From Tanypteryx hageni (taxonomy: Eukaryota; Arthropoda; Insecta; Odonata; Petaluridae), in NCBI GenBank assembly GCA_028673005.1, contig CM054113.1, positions 177,365,956-177,429,955 on the forward strand: DNA of 64,000 bases, read 5' to 3'. A program made the translations under genes and the position numbers. Below are positions 22,420 to 33,600 of the stretch, piece after piece. Position 1 is the stretch's first letter. Each line of letters starts with the position of its first letter. A model generated the notes under the pieces. It was given only the letters and a program-made list of their open reading frames with translations. It was not told the DNA's origin and did not search any database.

Positions 22420-23340
22420 ACGAGAGTTCTGGCGTGAGTGTCGGACGATTGGAGTGGTGGGTGGGGAAAGGAGGGAGGAAGGGAATGGAAGAAGGGAGGA
22501 AGATGAGATAAGGTGGGAGGAGTGGGAGGGGAGGAAGGGTGGGAGGGGAGGAAGGGTTGGAGGGGAGGAAGGGTCGGAGGGGAGGAAGGATGGAGGGGAG
22601 GAATGGTTGGAGGGGAAGAAGGGTTGGAGGGAGGAAGGGTTGGAGGGGAGGAATGGTTAGAGGGGAGGGAGCGTTGGAGGGAGGAAGGAAAGGAAGGGTG
22701 GGAGGGAAGGAAGGGAAGGAGGGGTGGAAGGGAGTGGAGGAAAGGGAGGAGAGGAGGGAGAGAGGGAGGGAGGGAAGGAGGAAGAAGAGGGAAACCATAG
22801 GGTGAGATAGAGAAAAAGAGAGCGGAGAAAGGGAAGGAGATGGGAACGAACGGAGGAAGGTATATGAAGGAGAGAGGGAGGAATGGTAGAGAGAGAGGGA
22901 GGAATGGTAGAGAGAGAGGGAGGAATGGTAGAGAGAGAGGGATGAATGGTAGAGAGAGAGGGAGGAATGGTAGAGAGAGAGAGATGAATGGTAGAGAGAG
23001 AGGGAAGAAAGTAGAGGACAGAAGGGGGAGGGGCGGGAGGGATGGGGAATAGGATGGGAGAATGAAAGGGAGGTAGAAAGGAAGAGGAGGTATATAGGGA
23101 GGAAATTATATGATAAGTAAAGAGGAAAGGAGGGTGGGATAAAGATCGGGAGGATGGGAAGGACAGAGGGAAGGCAGGGAGAGAGGAAAATAAGGGGAGG
23201 GAGAGTAGGAGAGGCAGAAAGGGAGCAAGGAGCAAAGTAGAGGAGGGGAAAGGGAGAGAGGGACAGAAAAAAGTATTAGGGAAGTAAGGAGGGAAAGAGG
23301 GAGGGAACTGGGCTAGGATAAGAGAGGACTACGGAGGAAA
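22420..23340. repeat. Polypurine block with G-rich minisatellite
   Basis: Nearly all G and A on the plus strand for about 900 bp. From 22513 to 22800 it is an irregular minisatellite built on GGAGGGGAGGAAGGGTTGGA. GGG or GGGG runs are spaced 1-7 bases apart, so G-quadruplex potential is strong. Frames on both strands are Gly/Glu/Arg or Leu/Pro/Ser low complexity and are not genes. Confidence 0.9.
22870..23012. repeat. 21-bp tandem minisatellite, ~6 units
   Basis: Consecutive units of GGAGGAATGGTAGAGAGAGA plus G with single-base variants (GGATGAATGG in some). The unit length is a multiple of three, so the frame through it reads as repeated NGRERGR. Confidence 0.95.
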
Positions 23341-23888
23341 GATTGGGTATAGGGATGGAGAAAGGGGAAATAGGGCAATGGGTGGACTCGCTGGTCTTAA
23401 TCTCTTACCACTCCCACTGCCCCCTCCCTCGCTATACCTCTCTCTCTCTCCGCTTCAATATGGATAGGGAAAGTCCCTCTAATCCTCGTACTTATTCGCT
23501 CAGATTCTCTTCCTTTCCCATTTCGCTCTTAATCCGAATCCATCCTTTCTCCCCCTCCAATGTTCCCAATCGCATCCTCTCTCTTTCTCTCCTCGCCATT
23601 CACCCCGTTCCAACTCCCTCTCTCCACAGACTTCATTTCCTTCATCTCTCCTACATACCATGGGTCCGGTCCGTCTTTTTTCTTATACTATCTTACTTTA
23701 TTTAGTCCATTATACTGTTCCTCTCCCTTCCTTGCTCTTATACTTTCTTTATTTGCAATTATTTTTTGCTAATCTTTTCCTACTACATTTTCAGACTGAT
23801 GCAACATACCTCTCCAAAAGTGATAAAATGTAATGAAATACATGTATAATTATTAAAGTCAGGCTCTACTTTGTGGAAATTACTCATC
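23341..23888. repeat. Polypyrimidine tract, then unique sequence
   Basis: CT-rich on the plus strand from about 23395 to 23760. A short AT-rich segment leads to the hairpin at 23889. No gene. Confidence 0.65.
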
Positions 23889-24015
23889 AAATTGAAAAGA
23901 AAAATCTTTGTCACTTCCACCGTTTATTGAACACGACCTGATGATGCTACGATCGTAGCGAAACCGGTCGTATTCAATCAACTGTGGAAGTGACCAAGTT
24001 TTTTCTTTTCAATTT
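23889..24015. repeat. 127-bp imperfect hairpin (inverted repeat, 49-bp arms)
   Basis: The left arm 23889-23937 and right arm 23967-24015 are reverse complements at 44 of 49 positions. Both arms carry the A/T-rich AAATTGAAAAGAAAAA edge and a CACTTCCAC segment. The 29-nt centre is the hammerhead-like core (separate entry). It could be a foldback MITE, or two inverted copies of the same element end. Confidence 0.9.
23938..23969 (+). ncRNA. Hammerhead-ribozyme-like core at hairpin centre
   Basis: CTGATGA (23938-23944) is followed by TGCTACGATCGTAGC, whose perfect GCTACGATCGTAGC palindrome can form helix II. GAA follows (23960-23962). ACCGGT (23963-23968) is a minimal self-complementary helix III ending in U16.1, with C (23969) as the cleavage base, so the triplet is GTC. 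All core residues of the hammerhead are present. The flanking arms give a long helix I, but the bases nearest the core (GAC) may pair with GTC and compete with the active fold. Penelope-like elements and retrozymes are the known carriers of such short-helix-III hammerheads in animals. Confidence 0.5.
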
Positions 24016-24019
24016 AATG

Positions 24020-24062
24020 AAATACAGATGCGCATTTCGGCTTATAATCAGCCTCTATCAAT
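24020..24062 (-). ncRNA. Degenerate hammerhead-like core
   Basis: Read on the minus strand: GCTGATTA, then TAAGC, CGAAATGCGCATCTGT. The CGAAATGCGCATCTGT part equals the 21762 copy. The CUGANGA box has lost its G8, so the core is broken. Confidence 0.35.
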
Positions 24063-24479
24063 AGTAACTGACGTGTCGCAGTTTTTTATAAAGACATTTC
24101 ATTGTTTATATTTTGAACATCTAATTTATAAGCCATTCAAGACTTATCAGACGCACACAATAATTGATATATAATTGATAAAAATCACGTCTCTCTAATA
24201 GATATAAAAAAGGTTAAGAAAACCGCCGTCATTCGTCATTCCGTTGAATACTACTGTCGGTGAATCGGTTATGATTACGGCTGCATTAAAGCTGTAATGA
24301 ACACATTTTCTACATTTTTACGGTCATTGGAGAGACATAGTTTGTCAATTTCATTATCAGTACTACTCCTTCCATGAAATATCTTCTGTCGTTTGACTGA
24401 TTTCACTTTGCTCTCGAGTATTCCTTCGCTCGCTTCGTTCTTGCTTCTCACCCGCCGCATTACTTTTCCATTTGGCATC
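24063..24479. other. Stretch without a recognisable gene
   Basis: AT-rich and mixed sequence, nothing recognised. Confidence 0.5.
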
Positions 24480-24870
24480 TTACCACTTTCCTTTATTCAC
24501 AATTCTCTTTTTTATTTACCTTTCCCTTCTCTCCCTCTCTCTCTCTATCGATGATTTCTCTTCCAGCTCTTTATTCAACCATCCGTGATCCTCCTAATGC
24601 CTCTTCCTTATCCCGTTTTCGACATTTCTCCTACCCCCGCTATTTCTCATATACTCCCCTCCACTTCATTTCCTTCCTGTTTCCCACTTCGCCTAATCTT
24701 TCCCCTCCCCCTCTCTACCCTCTCTCTGTTCATGTGCCATTTTTTCTGCTTAGGCAGCCAATATTTTTCACTTAAGCTTAATTTCACTCTTTCTCTCGTT
24801 CCGTTTCACTCTTTCTCTTCCGAGAAAGATTCTTATTTCCTGGTATCCTACTTCTTTCTCTCTGAAAATC

Positions 24871-24874
<4 letters not shown>
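24480..24874. repeat. Polypyrimidine tract
   Basis: CT-rich on the plus strand, ending next to a (TA)n run. Confidence 0.75.

Positions 24875-24911
<37 letters not shown>
24875..24911. repeat. (TA)n microsatellite
   Basis: About 18 TA units. Confidence 0.97.
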
Positions 24912-24912
<1 letters not shown>

Positions 24913-25700
24913 TACAAACTCATTTGCGCGTGGGAATTGTCCTTGCTCCCAGTTCTGATAGTGTATATACGCGTTTTAATGTTCTCTTCGCCCACGCTGT
25001 GATCTAGTTGATTCGGTCAGTTTTCTGAGTATCTCTTAGACACTTGCGATTTTTGCTACGCGCTCATTGCTGTAAACTTCTGAGTACCATCACAAAGCAA
25101 CAAGAAACATCGCAAATTTATCATAATGACAATGAATTTATAAATACCGTACTCGACCAAATCATAAAATTTCATCGTTATTATGCTGCTTAATTTTTTG
25201 GAATTCTGAATTAAGATCAGCAGCCTTTAAAATTATAAGTCAGTGCCAAAGTCATAAAAAATTGATCCATTCACAAGAAAACGCGATCAGGACAGCCGTT
25301 ATTCATTAAATGTAGGAAGTTTCAACATGTAATCATTGATCGAACAATATAATGTTTAAACAGTTAAGTTCTGGTGATAAACCTTAATATAAAATCAACA
25401 TACTTTAAATTTAAGTTGAAACTGATGCTTTATTTTTTGACCGCCCTGAATCCGAAATATCATCAAATACTGACGGGTCATTTTTCTCCAAGAGACGTGC
25501 GAAGACGACAGATAGCAGGCAGACGGAATTGAAAGAAAAACACTTTTTCGGACTCAGTGGCATCTAAGACATCAATATTTATCAACATATCGAATACAAA
25601 CTCATTCGCGATTGCAGTACTTCCTCTATATACTTATTACATGGAAAGTAAATACTCAGCATTGAACTGCGTTCCCATGTAAATAATGTAACACTTAGTG
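24912..25700. other. Stretch without a recognisable gene
   Basis: AT-rich unique-looking DNA, nothing recognised. Confidence 0.5.
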
Positions 25701-26270
25701 ATTAACCATTGGGTTATTTCTGCTCTCTACGGCTACGGCTCCATCTGCTTTCTTCCGGGATCGTTTTCTGCTTCTTCTTTATTACGCTATCTCCCTCCCT
25801 CTCTCTCTCTCTCTCCAACACTCTCCACTCCATTTCTTCCTCTCTTTTTCTTCGCCCTTTCTCTTAAGTCAATCAATTTCCTTTAATTTCCTCCCTCTCA
25901 CTTCCTTACGGACCTTTCTCCTCTTCCTACTTGACCTTGTCCTTCCCAATTCATTCCCATCAATCTCTCTCCCCATCTCATTAACGTACTCTCCTGCCCG
26001 AAAACCCGACGCTCACCCCTCTCTTTTCTCCATCCGTTTTAATCTCCACTCATATACGTTCTCCCTTTTTATCTTCTTGTTTTCTCGCTTCTTTGCTACA
26101 TCCCATCTTCCCCCTTTCTCTCTCTCTCTCTCTTTATTTCCTCCGCCTCAGGTCTCGTTAACCTCCTTTTCTCATTCGCTTCAATTTCAATTTAATCAGT
26201 TTCCCTCCTCTTAACCCACTTTTTCTTGTGTCGTTTTCTTCCTTATTGCTCTTCTGTCTTCCTTTCTGCA
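25701..26270. repeat. Polypyrimidine tract
   Basis: CT-rich on the plus strand with several (CT)n runs, for example 25797-25815 and 26115-26133. Confidence 0.75.
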
Positions 26271-26285
26271 AACTACGGGCATCTC

Positions 26286-26334
26286 TCGCATAACGACGAT
26301 AATTCGTTCGAAGAAAAAAAGCGTCGTTGTGCGA
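26286..26334. repeat. Short inverted repeat, possible MITE fragment
   Basis: TCGCATAACGACG (26286-26298) pairs with CGTCGTTGTGCGA (26322-26334) with one mismatch, with ATTCGTTCGAA-type sequence between. About 80 bp downstream a related AACGTTGTTAAGCGAAAAGG occurs. The style recalls decayed pogo/Tigger-type MITEs, but no ends were defined. Confidence 0.4.
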
Positions 26335-26996
26335 ACATCAAGCTGAGCACCTCGGGGGGATAGGCGGGAAGACTCTCACATGCGTCGCAACTACGGATCG
26401 TGAACGTTGTTAAGCGAAAAGGGATCACAACAAACGGCATCGTAAACATGAAATGTCTTTAAGTGAACCTTTTCTTGTTGATGAATGCACGTATTTTTGG
26501 TCGTTCCTTGTTTTCCTTTATCTTTTATCGTATTTCTCGTTTATCCCTCGCTTTTTCGAATCTCTTTACTTTTCTACGTCCCCTTAGCTCCCTTTACTCT
26601 TACAGAGTAGCCTTTCGCTTCCTAAAACGCTCTCTTCAATTCTAGATATCTGTCTCTCTCTCTCTTTTTTGCATTCGTGTAATTCTCCCCAATTTGTAAT
26701 CCTAAAGGGATAACCCTAGCTATGATATTGAGGTACACTCTCCAATAACATCGCCGGAGAGCTAGTTCATTCGACAATTTCCTAGTGCACATTATTCACG
26801 GACATACTTTTTCTCTTGTTCAACTTTTCAGAAAATTTCGCGTTTATCTAGGAATATTAAAGGAAATCGCCAAAAAGACTACAATTTCTGACTAAATCAT
26901 ATGTTTATTGCAGTCAGAATCATTTTCCAGGCATGTACCTAATTCAAAACTTATAATGTTTTGCCAAAGCATAAAAATAAAATAAATATGTTATTA
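26335..26996. other. Stretch without a recognisable gene
   Basis: GC-richer to about 26440, then CT-biased, then AT-rich. A (CT)n run lies at about 26650-26668. No gene. Confidence 0.45.
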
Positions 26997-27154
26997 CAGT
27001 GGAACTTCCATAAGTCGAACCTCAAGGGAAACAAAAAAATATTCGAGCTGTAGAAAATTCGACTCGTTAAAATACGTTTTTCTCATGGGGAATTTTCCCA
27101 GTAAAATCAATTCACTTCGGGTTACGGAGAATTCGAGTTATGGAGGTTCCACTG
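26997..27154. mobile_element. pogo/Tigger-like MITE
   Basis: The left end CAGTGGAACTTCCATAAGTC and the right end, reverse complemented, CAGTGGAACCTCCATAACTC are inverted repeats of at least 24 bp. They carry the CAGTGGAACCTC start of the pogo/Tigger group. TA precedes the element; the right flank is CA, one change from TA. The element is 158 bp and has no coding capacity, so it would have been moved by a transposase encoded elsewhere. Confidence 0.8.
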
Positions 27155-27849
27155 CATTTACAAAGAAAAGGAAATTTTACTCTCTGATTGGAGCAGCGAG
27201 GAGTGTTTCCTGCGATGTGTTTAGACTCACGTCCCTTGTTCATACGCAGTCCTCGTCGGAATTAAGTGGAAAAAGTATGCCAAGGGATTTTAATTGTTAT
27301 TCCAGCTGTCGTACTTCCAATTATGAATTTATGGCAAATTGAGCAAAAATCGATCGCGTTTTTGGAAGAGGAGAAGCATAATTTGTTATTGTGCCACGAT
27401 AACCACGCAGACCTCTGTTGACCTTGACATTTTAATTCACTTTTCCTACTCTTCCTTCTTTTCAAATCGTCTAAATTTTCTCTCTTCCATCTCTCTCTTT
27501 GCATCAACCTCATTGATTCTTTCCTTAGGATCTTTTCTAGTAATTTCCTATTGCCTTCTTTCCTCTCCCTTTTGCTGTTGAAAAATATATATTTTAGAAT
27601 TGCAGGAAATTGTCATCAAATTCAAATTTTCTTAGTAATAAAAACGAACTGCATTCTATTAACGATACAAAGTTTAAGTCTCGATTGTAATTAAATTTAA
27701 AGTTAAAATTAAAAATATCCTACACTCGCTCCAATGGTAATCAAATGGAGAAATGAAAGGTTCCTGGAATTGAATGAGACCCTTTACAGATATTTTTGGT
27801 TTTTATAGGTCTTAAAAAATTTCAGAAATAAATTCCAATGGAAAGTGCC
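27155..27849. other. Stretch without a recognisable gene
   Basis: Mixed sequence with a CT-biased part at about 27430-27580. No coding or repeat signal recognised. Confidence 0.45.
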
Positions 27850-28017
27850 TGAAAATTGTGTCAACTGCTGTTGATACAGACACACACGGACACAAACTCG
27901 ATTTTTTAATGTATAGGATGATTCGTACAGTCACATTAGCACTTACGTGTCTGTGGGTGTATCTATGTTCTTCAGTATTAGCGATTGTATTTATAATAGT
28001 CTGTGTTTATTTAAGGG

Positions 28018-28138
28018 AGAGATTTAGACAGTCTAGTCGATGTTTACATCCAATCTAGCTCTCGGCGGGATTTGCACCCACGACCATAGTCTCCGTCAGC
28101 AGATATTGTAATCATTAATTATACCAAGGCCGAGCGAA
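28018..28138 (-). mobile_element. tRNA-derived SINE head (family 3)
   Basis: On the minus strand the sequence starts GCTCGGCCTTGGTATAATTA. It carries a T arm with stem GTGGG/CCCGC and loop TGCAAAT, and ends CCGAGAGC, which largely pairs with the GCTCGGC start as an acceptor stem. The B box is GGTGCAAATCC. The D and anticodon arms are degraded, so it is not a working tRNA. CTAGATTGGATGTAAACATC follows, running into an AAATAAAC-containing part at 28005-28018. The sequence between 27850 and 28017 may be the rest of the element. Confidence 0.6.
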
Positions 28139-28899
28139 AAAAGATCTTGGCAAAAAAGCCCGAAAAAACCGAACGGGGTAGTTTTGCATTGAATAGAAAG
28201 TTCTAAAGAAGTTTAGTCATCATAGAAAATGGGAAAAAGTGAGAACACTTAACAGGCATCGATATCGAAATAGAAGTGAGTCGAGTAGGTACTCTGCGAA
28301 AAAAAGAGCGGTACAACATGTCTAAAGTATCTGAATGGACCTCGAGAAATATTAAAGGGAATGAGATGAGAGCCAAATGCAGATGGGACTACGAATACTA
28401 CGAAAGTCAAGAGTTAAACTCGATACGGGGAAATGTATTATTGAGAAAACTCCGAAAGTATTGTAGAGGAGTTTGTTGGTTAAGACGATGATATCTAAAC
28501 ATATGGTTTACTAATGCAAAATGTAATTTTTTGGCTTAAATTATCTAAAGCGCGAGTTTAAAAATATATTTAATAAGTATATGTAGTATAATTTTCCTAT
28601 TAATGTAAATTTTAACAATTTCCACTGAAACGGTTAAATGGAAGTCTTGAAACTTGAAGCGATACGAATTTTATTTTTTCCTTTCATCACTAAATGTCTT
28701 TTTTATGAATGTATTCCAGAAATATATTATTTTATGTGATTGTTACAAGCAAATAGAGCGAAAAATGTATTATTCCACGGCACATGTTGAGTCCATTTTG
28801 ATATACATATTTATAACAGAAAAAGTGGAAAACACTTTCCCGCGCCAAATGTTTAAATGTGATTTCAAAATTAAAGGAACATAAAACTTGATCGCGCGA
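28139..28899. other. Stretch without a recognisable gene
   Basis: AT-rich. Short frames at 28276-28491 and 28654-28884 have no recognisable domain. Confidence 0.45.
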
Positions 28900-29360
28900 G
28901 TCTCGTTAATGACGTTTGTACGGAAGCGGAGTCAGTACACAGCATTAAATATTTATGTCACGGTCTTACTTTGAGCGAGGAAATTCGATCGCGCACTCAT
29001 AACGAATCGTGCTTGTGCTCCCCGACGGCTAGAGACGCAAATTCGATTTTTGTAATTTTACTTACAGCGAGGGGCAAATGTTATTTGTGCCAATGTGGCG
29101 AAATGGCGCCCGCGATAATATGATCATCATATTATCGGTTTATATGCGCCGCCGCGTGCTTTTCTGTTTACGCGATTACAAGTAAGGCGGAGCAAAAGGA
29201 CGTTGAACAAATTCTGTCGTGTGTACGGCTTCCTTCCTCGAATCAAAACTGCAATTGCGTCACGAGTGTAGAAAAAACGAAAAATTACGCCAATTAGCCC
29301 AATTATCGCGCGTTATTCGGCGGACGATAAATAAGAATAAATACGGCTATTCACTAAGAA
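28900..29360. other. CpG-containing unique block with perfect palindrome
   Basis: CG dinucleotides are frequent here compared with the AT-rich surroundings (TCGCGCGAG, GGCGCCCGCG, GCGCCGCCGCG). A perfect 23-bp palindrome, GATAATATGAT/C/ATCATATTATC, lies at 29114-29136, and an imperfect one, GGCAAATGTTATTTGTGCC, at about 29075-29093. No exon is evident. It could be a conserved non-coding or regulatory element; that is inference only. Confidence 0.35.
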
Positions 29361-29499
29361 GGGCATTTAAACGAAACGGTCAGGGATACGTAATAATGTC
29401 GAAAACTCGAAAAAATTTCTCTCTATCTCGCTGTTTCTATGTCCTCCTTAAAATCAAATTATCGTCCGTAAATATCAACCCACGCGCAGCCAGAAAAAA

Positions 29500-29995
29500 G
29501 GGAGGGCCGCGCAAAATACAGAAGTCAGGATGGGCATAAAAGGGGAGAAAATGAAAGAGAGGGAAAGAGATAGAGAGAGGAAGAGCAAAAGAGGAAGTGC
29601 GGTGAAAAAGATGGCACGAAACGAGAGGAAGAGGTTAAAAAGGGATATCCGTCGCTTGGCCACACGTGGAGAAGAGAGGAGGGAGTTGGTTTGAGAAAAA
29701 TGGCGAGAGAAAGAGAGGTTGAATAAAGACAAGGGAAAGAAGAGAGAGAGAGAGAGGAAGAGAGGGATTTGGAAGAGGTGGAGTGAGGGAAACAAGGAGG
29801 GTTATAGGAGGATGAAAGGTCTTCAAAAATATTCGCCTCCCGAACTTCGCATCTCTGAGGGAAAAATGCCGAGCGGAGGGAGGAGTAGGGAGTGGAGAGA
29901 GTGGGTGAGTGCCACTTTTATGACGTTCGGATGAAAACAGGGAGAGACGTCTCTTCCTTTCAGCGAGAGAGAGAGAGAGAGGGGGGATGTTCTAA
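29500..29995. repeat. Purine-rich (AG) tract
   Basis: GAGAGA, GGAAGAG and GAAAGAGA runs on the plus strand. Predicted frames are low-complexity. Confidence 0.8.
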
Positions 29996-30467
29996 AGATA
30001 TGTCTTTTGGAGGGTTTTTAAGAAAAAAAAGAAGGGGTTCATTTCTGCGCCCCGAGCATTCAATGAGTGACATATTGGGGCTTATTTCGGACCTTGAATT
30101 TGATAGAGTGATTGACGCTACCTAGGCTATTTTATTTTTGATTTAATGCCCCGTTTCAGATCGATAAATAAACACAGGCGGTTCAGAATCAAAAGTAAAA
30201 TTGAAGGGATCGATGTTTGCTAAATTGAGCTCTCGACGCGGGACGGAGAATGTGAGATGATGGCGTTTTTGGGGTTGCGAAATTTTTATCTATTTTTAAT
30301 GCTGTCATGTACAACCACGCCGTATTTCCAACTAAAGTTGATTTATTGTTTATGGTGAGAATGCCACGTTATACATTTACCCGTAATTGTATGATTATGC
30401 GTTCATTGCTCGAAGTGAACGCATATAGGGGAAATCGTTTCCGTCCATCCGTCCGTCCGCATGTAAA
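29996..30467. other. Stretch without a recognisable gene
   Basis: Mixed sequence ending in CCGTCCATCCGTCCGTCCGC at 30441-30460. That phrase often precedes arrays like the one that follows. No gene. Confidence 0.45.
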
Positions 30468-31050
30468 AACTCGGAAACCGCTGAACGTATTATGATGAAA
30501 TTTGGTATTGGAGAGTTTTGCTAAAATTTATTGACCGATTTCAATTTTGGTGAAAATCGAACAAAAATGATGACCACTTTACATGAAGACCTACGATGTT
30601 CCTTTGTTTCAACTCGAGAACCGTTGGGCGTATTTTGATGAAATTTAGTATTGCCGAATTTTGCTAAAGTCGGTCGACCGATTCCAATTTTGGTTAAAAT
30701 CAGACAACAATGACGACCACTTTACATGAAGACCTACATGAAGTTTACAATGTTCCTTTGCTTCAACTCGGGAACCGCTTGACATATTGTGATGAAATTT
30801 AGTATTTGGGAGTTTTGCTAAAATTGGTCAATCGATTCCAATTTTGGTTTAAATCGGACAACAATGACAACCACTTTACATGAAGACCTACATGTAGTTT
30901 ACAATGTTAGTTTCAACTCGGGAACCGCTTTACGTATTTTAATAAAATTTCGTTTTGGGGAGTTTTGCTAAAATTGGTTTATCGATTCCAATTTTGGTTA
31001 AAGTCGGACAATAATTAAGACTACTTTGCATTGAGAACATTGTGAAATCT
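30468..31050. repeat. Tandem array, ~4 units of 143-154 bp
   Basis: Units start with AACTCGGGAACCGCTT-like sequence at 30468, 30611, 30765 and 30915. They share GATGAAATTTAGTATT, GAGTTTTGCTAAA and GATTCCAATTTTGGTTAAA, and the first three also share ACCACTTTACATGAAGACCT. Units are diverged, and the last decays after the ATTTTGGTTAAAG part. No coding. Confidence 0.9.
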
Positions 31051-31071
31051 CAAAGAACGAATTTGGAAACT

Positions 31072-31094
31072 GTGTACTCCGACATGGAGTACAC
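31072..31094. repeat. Perfect 9-bp stem hairpin after the tandem array
   Basis: GTGTACTCC-GACAT-GGAGTACAC: a 9-bp perfect stem with a 5-nt loop. Confidence 0.85.
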
Positions 31095-33600
31095 CTTTCC
31101 AATCTTCTTGAGTATCGCACTCAAAGCTGCTCAATTTTGGAAATTATTTCGATTAAATCACCAAGCTTACGCTGAGGTTAAATTGACGGCATCAAATCTC
31201 ATTTTTATTCGTATAAATTGATATTTGTAACTAACTATGAAATCATAATGCAAATAAGGGCATTAAAACATAATTTCTATTTTTCGCTATTTTTAAATAT
31301 CAATTTTTATCATTCAATCATTACTAATCATTGAGAATGAACAAGCTCAGCTATTTGACCTTCAGGTTTTAAGAAAAAGTAATTACTGAGCCCTATGGTT
31401 GCTAATAATAACAAATGGAGTTACCTCATAATACCATAAAGAATAATAAAATGGAAGTACTCACTTGCCGGTTTAGGGGAAGTAATTTGTCTTCAGGCTC
31501 TAGTTCTTGGAGGCTATTTTAACACAAAAATGCTAGGAAATGCATTGCGGCGTATGGCAGGAAAAAAAGTACCCACCAAGTTCAGAACTCATTGTTGGAT
31601 GGGAAGTCTGTGGACCTTAATTTTCTTTCTCTGGTGTGAGATAAAAATACAAAATTGGTGTAACCTTTATGATGCTTGAGGCGTTCTTTTAAGATTTTTA
31701 TTTACTCCATAATCAACGGATTGAGAATTATATTCACTAATGTGTGGGGTTAATTTTAGCATATTTAGTGTACACTTTTCTTATCTTCTCGTGTAACGTA
31801 GTTATTATTTATTTAAACAATGCCACAAAATAACATCGAATGCGTGTTTGCAAATATTATTCTAAATAAACTCCATTATGACAGCTGCTGGCATTTCATT
31901 TCATTCTTGGAACGATCAGGTACGAGAATTAGCATGCTTTTAAAAATATCCGCATTGGAAAACGGCAGCTCTTAACCTCGTGGAAAAGTCATTAAAATTT
32001 TTGCATAAATATTATCCACCCAACGCTTGCGCCATAAACCGATGTACGATCCAATAAAACGAACTAGAAATTTGAGTGCCCTTTAACCTTTTAATTTGCA
32101 TGTAACGTCAGGAAGATTATGCTAACACGAGCTATATAATTTTCCTCCGTATTGATATCGACATCATTCATCAATGATCCGAAGTTGAATAAGCGGTATC
32201 AATTTATGGCTCATATCGAATGATAAAGTATACTCCGACAGCCATTAATGTAGTGGAAGTAGTGGATGCATATTTCGGCTGAAAATCGTCCATAAGCAGC
32301 GGTGAATTTAAAATATGAATGAACGACTGGAGAAAATTAATGATGATGTACTTGTAAAGCGGTCCAGTTAACCATCCGCCAATTTTAAAAACAATGTCTG
32401 CATCTTCAGCAGTATATTTTTACTGAGTAAAATTCAGCTTTCAAAAAATTTTCCGTTGAATACTGTGATCCAGATTCATGACTATCAAGTATGACTATGC
32501 CACACATGTAGCGATTTCAGTTCAGCTGGTTAAATTAATTTATATTCTCCAGTTATCGTCTTGCCCAAAGTGAATATTTATAATTTAACTCATAAACTTT
32601 TGAAATTCTCTTTGACAAACATCAAATGATGTCATTTCTGCTGCTATTGAACTGATCGTTTGGAGAGATACAGAAAGTTTTGGAACAACAGCTAATTTTA
32701 ATGCTTTATTCACGGAAATAAAAAGTTTTTCCTAAAACTTTATATTTTTCTCCATTTCCTGTAATAAAGTGGAAGTGTCTTAAAATTTTGCGATAAAATA
32801 TGAACTGTGTCCGTGACCAAAGTATTCATAACAAAATTTAATCGGAATAACACTAATTTTAAAATAACTGCATTCATTATATGTATACAAAATTAATAAT
32901 GGTAATAAAATTCAAGTCAGCTATTAATATGGTAATATTGGCTCTATATTATAATGCATTTTTAGTCGGTGTTTACGTCCTGTGCGCTCATATTCTTCGA
33001 CTTTATGTTAAGTTGTCTATATATCCCACGCTAGAGCTATTACGACGAAAATATCGCGGGTGTTCGGATTGAAGAAGCGTAGTAAATCAATTCTGAATGA
33101 GGCACCGTCCCGCGGGAGAAAGAGAGAGAGTCTTTATTTTAAAATAAGGATCTTTTTACGTCGGGGAAGCGACGTTCTAGCGCATGTCAAATAAACAGCC
33201 GCGAATTATGCCCTATCAACGGTGAAAATAAATCCAGAAAGATAATGCGATGGAAACTACTTAAGAGACCGGATGTGCCGCATCACTCGTCCCGTTGCGT
33301 GCATATACTGGAATCTTCCCAAACCTCCTCTTACCACAAGGAGAAAACAAAAACACACGACTGGAAATCTTACCCATTAGCCGAAAGAAAAAATCCCGAT
33401 CAAAATACACGCCGGAGAGACTAAACAATGTCAGTTTTATTCCATCTTTACGCCCATTCGGAAGAAATCCTTACCACGCATCAGCAAAATAAATATACAA
33501 GCGAACGGAATGGCACAAAGGGGAGCCTTAACTCGAAAATGTGTCGAAACTTTGGTTTTGCACATAGGAAATTCATTCTATACTCCACGTACGAGTCTTC
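31095..33600. other. AT-rich stretch without a recognisable gene
   Basis: About 2.5 kb of AT-rich DNA. No frame exceeds about 66 codons and none has a recognisable domain. No repeat from elsewhere in the window was noticed. Confidence 0.5.

Noticed and set aside
22870..23012. CRISPR-like regular repeats
   Set aside because: The 21-bp units are contiguous with no spacers; it is a minisatellite in eukaryotic DNA.
22262..23235. Overlapping 178- and 192-codon frames on the minus strand and Gly/Glu/Arg-rich frames on the plus strand
   Set aside because: They translate G/A minisatellites on both strands, a composition effect.
28018..28138. Functional tRNA gene on the minus strand
   Set aside because: The T arm and part of the acceptor stem pair, but the D and anticodon arms do not; SINE body sequence follows.
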